In this document: positions 33,714-35,832 of the stretch, in pieces
Layout: the number at the start of each line of letters is the position of its first letter
Numbering within the stretch: the stretch's first letter is position 1
NCBI GenBank assembly: GCA_025782395.1
Contig: JALGZD010000174.1
Span: forward strand, 1 to 35,832
Source of the DNA: a bacterium
Lineage (GTDB): Bacteria > Joyebacterota > Joyebacteria > Joyebacterales > Joyebacteraceae
Direction: 5' to 3'
Length of the DNA: 35,832 nucleotides
Made by a program: the position numbers and the translations under genes
The notes under the pieces: model-generated
What the model was told of the DNA's origin: nothing
Databases searched by the model: none
The model's input: the letters and a program-made list of their open reading frames with translations, nothing else

Positions 33714-35594
33714 TTAGCCGACGAAGATCGGTCGCACTGACAGTCGGGCAGCTACGTTGAGGGGCTTATACGGCAATCCTTTGATCTTCTCTTCGATGGC
33801 CGCGTTCAGCTGCTCGATGCTCATTGTCTCCTGGTCGTCACCGCGGACCCGCACGGTGAGCGATCCGCTCTCAATTTCGTTGTCCCCGACGACGAGCACG
33901 TACGGAATCCAGTTTCGCCCGGCATCGCGGATCTTCTTGCCCACGCTCATATCGCGGTCGTCAAGATCAGCGCGATACGGGATCTTCCGGAGCAGTGACG
34001 CACAGAAGTCATTGTGCCGCTCGGCCACCGGGATGATGCGCACCTGTGTGGGCGCCAGCCAGAGCGGCAGCATAGGGACTTCCTTGTTCTCTATCCTCAT
34101 CGCCTGCTGCTCGAGGATGGCGCAGAGGACGCGGTCGATGGCTCCCGACACGGAGGTGTGCATGAGAATGGGGTGCTTCTTCTGCCCGTCCTCATCCACG
34201 TAGGTGATGTCGAATCGCTCCGTGTTCTCGACGTCGATCTGCACGGTAGAAAGGCAGAACGCCTTTCCCTGCGCGTCGATGAAGTTGAACTCCAGCTTCG
34301 CTACGAAGTAGAAGAAACGCTCCTCCCAGATCTCACCCAGTATCGGCCTGCCGGCGTGTCTTGCGATCGCGCGCGCGAACTCGGGGTCCTCGTCGAGGAA
34401 GCCTCGGACGAACCTCACTGCGACTTCATACTCGAGGCCAAAGTCATCCAGGCACTTCTTTGCAAGCTCCATCTGCGCCAGGAATTCCTCGCGCGCCGAG
34501 GCCTTGTCCTTCGTGAGCGTGTGAAGATCCGGCATCGTGAAGGTGCGCAGGCGCCTCAGCCCCGCCAGCTCGCCGCTCTGCTCGCGGCGGAATGAGTAGT
34601 GGCTGATCTCGTAAAGGCGGCACGGGAGCATCCGGTGCGAGAGCTGCATGTCGTGCTGCATCATGTACTGCCCGAAACACGCCGCGAACCTCAGGAAGAA
34701 CTCCTTCTGGTCCGAGATGACGACGTACTGCCGCGCGGGGAACCTGTTGAGATAGCTCTTGAGATTGGGGTGCTCGTAGTCGTACATGATGGGCGTCTCA
34801 ACACGCATCGCGCCGTACTCGTTCGTGAGTCTGCTTACCTGCTCCTCGGCGAGCCACTTGATGAGCTGGCCCTGCGGGTACCAGCGCATGTTGCCGCCGT
34901 CGGACGCCGGCTCGTAGTCGACGAGCTCCAGGCGCCTCATGAGCTCGATGTGCGCTGGCGGCTCAGTGACCGCGCGGGAGCCCTCGAACTCGTAGTCGCA
35001 CATTTCTTTCAGATGCGGAGCGCTCTTCATATCGAACTCGGCGGTCGGGATGTCGCCGCCATCAGGCGTGAAGATGCGCCAGTCGGACTTGATTGCATCT
35101 TCGGTCTTGACCGCCTCGGAGACGTGCAGGTCCCCCTCTTCGCCCGCCTTCTTCTCGCCCGATGGAGTGATGGTCTTCGCCAGCTCGGAGAGCGGGTGGC
35201 CCTTGCAGACGATATCGAAGCCCTTGTAGAAACCGAACGGCGCATCGAGCACTTCAAACTCCAAGGTCTCCTCCATGAGTTCGCGGAGGCGGGTGAGTAG
35301 CTTCGTGGCTACGCGGGGCGATGAGAGATCGCTCGAGAGGTGGGCGTAGGGGTAGAGCATGACCGTACCAACGGAGAGCTGCTTCGCCTGTTTGATGATG
35401 GTCGCCACCGCCTGCTTCGCGACCGACTCGATGTTCTTCTCGTCGGCTTTCTCGGAGGCCATGAACGCGACGAGTGACTCGCCGCAGCCGCCGTTCATCC
35501 GGGAGTCATCGAGTTCAGCGAGTTTCGACACAGCCGAGGTCTTCTCGGTGACGTGGTAGCTGAACTTGTCAGCGTGAATCAGAAGAATGCGCAT
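33714..35594 (-). CDS. thrS: threonyl-tRNA synthetase, archaeal type
   Basis: Charges tRNA-Thr. The 626-aa protein begins MRILLIHADKFSYHV, the archaeal ThrRS editing domain (about residues 1-145), related to D-aminoacyl-tRNA deacylase. It removes wrongly attached serine; His85 (YPYAHLSS) and Tyr123-Lys124 (GFYKGF) match the residues used in archaeal enzymes. The bacterial TGS plus N2 editing domains are absent. The class II core carries zinc ligands Cys (FAACFG), His (PDLHTL) and His (LMHTSVSG), motif 2 around FRREQSGEL, and a C-terminal anticodon domain (IIPVAERHNDFC). I chose ATG 35594 because the domain starts there and AGGAAGACGG precedes it; a 74-codon open extension upstream has no family support. 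Presumably acquired by horizontal transfer or retained from an old lineage. Confidence 0.93.
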   Translation of the reverse strand: MRILLIHADKFSYHVTEKTSAVSKLAELDDSRMNGGCGESLVAFMASEKADEKNIESVAKQAVATIIKQAKQLSVGTVMLYPYAHLSSDLSSPRVATKLLTRLRELMEETLEFEVLDAPFGFYKGFDIVCKGHPLSELAKTITPSGEKKAGEEGDLHVSEAVKTEDAIKSDWRIFTPDGGDIPTAEFDMKSAPHLKEMCDYEFEGSRAVTEPPAHIELMRRLELVDYEPASDGGNMRWYPQGQLIKWLAEEQVSRLTNEYGAMRVETPIMYDYEHPNLKSYLNRFPARQYVVISDQKEFFLRFAACFGQYMMQHDMQLSHRMLPCRLYEISHYSFRREQSGELAGLRRLRTFTMPDLHTLTKDKASAREEFLAQMELAKKCLDDFGLEYEVAVRFVRGFLDEDPEFARAIARHAGRPILGEIWEERFFYFVAKLEFNFIDAQGKAFCLSTVQIDVENTERFDITYVDEDGQKKHPILMHTSVSGAIDRVLCAILEQQAMRIENKEVPMLPLWLAPTQVRIIPVAERHNDFCASLLRKIPYRADLDDRDMSVGKKIRDAGRNWIPYVLVVGDNEIESGSLTVRVRGDDQETMSIEQLNAAIEEKIKGLPYKPLNVAARLSVRPIFVG

Positions 35595-35637
35595 GGTTGT
35601 CCGTCTTCCTGCGCCCGGCCGCGTGGCGCGGGTTGAC

Positions 35638-35832
35638 ATGGCAGTCATGGCGTGCTTTGTCATGGGAGGCTCGACTCGGAAGAGCGCCCTAGTAGGCGAG
35701 CTCAGACGCAGGATCCGTCCCATGGGCTCGTTCACCAACATCCGAAGTTGCGAACGCATCATCTTCTCACTGATTACCGTGCTGGCACCCATGCAGGAGG
35801 ATATGCCCGGCTCCAAGAAATCTGAAAGTCAC
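35638..35832 (+). pseudogene. C-terminal remnant of an IS256/mutator-type transposase
   Basis: The + frame here reads STRKSALVGELRRRIRPMG then SFTNIRSCERIIFSLI and runs off the window edge. This resembles the C-terminal part of IS256/mutator transposases (ExRRRxRPMGxFxNxxSCxRII). The upstream 300 codons of a transposase are absent: thrS lies there on the other strand. So it is a leftover fragment. The start is nominal, since no ribosome binding site precedes it. The family call is from pattern memory. Confidence 0.4.

Noticed and set aside
35595-35816. 74-codon extension of thrS upstream of 35594
   Set aside because: Archaeal-type ThrRS begins at MRILLIHADKF; the upstream residues match no domain and the opposite strand carries a transposase-like frame.
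35595-35832. T-box leader before thrS
   Set aside because: I found no T-box consensus (TGGNACCGCG) or terminator/antiterminator pair on the - strand.

Overview
The window is about 36 kb of GC-rich bacterial chromosome, densely coded and almost all on the + strand up to 32781; the last 2.9 kb (a metallo-beta-lactamase-fold gene and thrS) is on the - strand. The organism looks Gram-negative: there is an outer-membrane beta-barrel protein ending in Phe, two LSGC-type lipoproteins, and a secreted C25 (gingipain-like) protease with a FlgD/type-IX-like C-terminal domain. With DUF4159/DUF4175 envelope genes and a recurring C-terminal motif of the WGxIKxxYR kind, this points to an uncultured lineage near the FCB superphylum (Eisenbacteria, Krumholzibacteriota, Latescibacterota or similar). 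That placement is inference; no rRNA gene is present.

Layout. 236-6702: housekeeping cluster holB, ricT/PSP1, metG, a tatD-radical SAM fusion and ksgA, nearly gapless and in the order also known from Bacillus (holB-yaaT-...-metS-yabD-...-ksgA). 6702-10364: envelope genes, namely a 684-aa beta-barrel protein and two related lipoproteins. 10565-15308: a YibQ-type divergent polysaccharide deacetylase, pdxJ, secD and secF, with good sigma70-type promoters before the deacetylase and secD and a terminator after secF. 15549-22876: a translationally coupled four-gene envelope operon (DUF4159, giant coiled-coil DUF4175, TPR, and a secreted protein of a family often mislabelled asparagine synthetase B). 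22948-30087: endonuclease V, a 63-aa zinc ribbon, a HAD phosphatase, acpS, bifunctional nnrE/nnrD, an M20 amidohydrolase broken by a frameshift, thiL, and a secreted beta-helix protein. 30184-32781: the C25 protease, preceded by its own promoter and a hairpin leader that buries the ribosome binding site, and followed by a long stem structure. 32933-35594 (-): MBL hydrolase and an archaeal-type threonyl-tRNA synthetase. The last 200 bases hold what looks like the C-terminal remnant of an IS256/mutator-type transposase.

Most unusual points: the archaeal-type ThrRS with its D-aminoacyl-deacylase-like editing domain in an otherwise bacterial gene set; one C-terminal motif shared by three exported proteins of different fold; the leader of the C25 protease gene; the long 3' stem behind that gene; the four-gene DUF4159-DUF4175-TPR operon; and the 13-nt-type deletion in the M20 gene.
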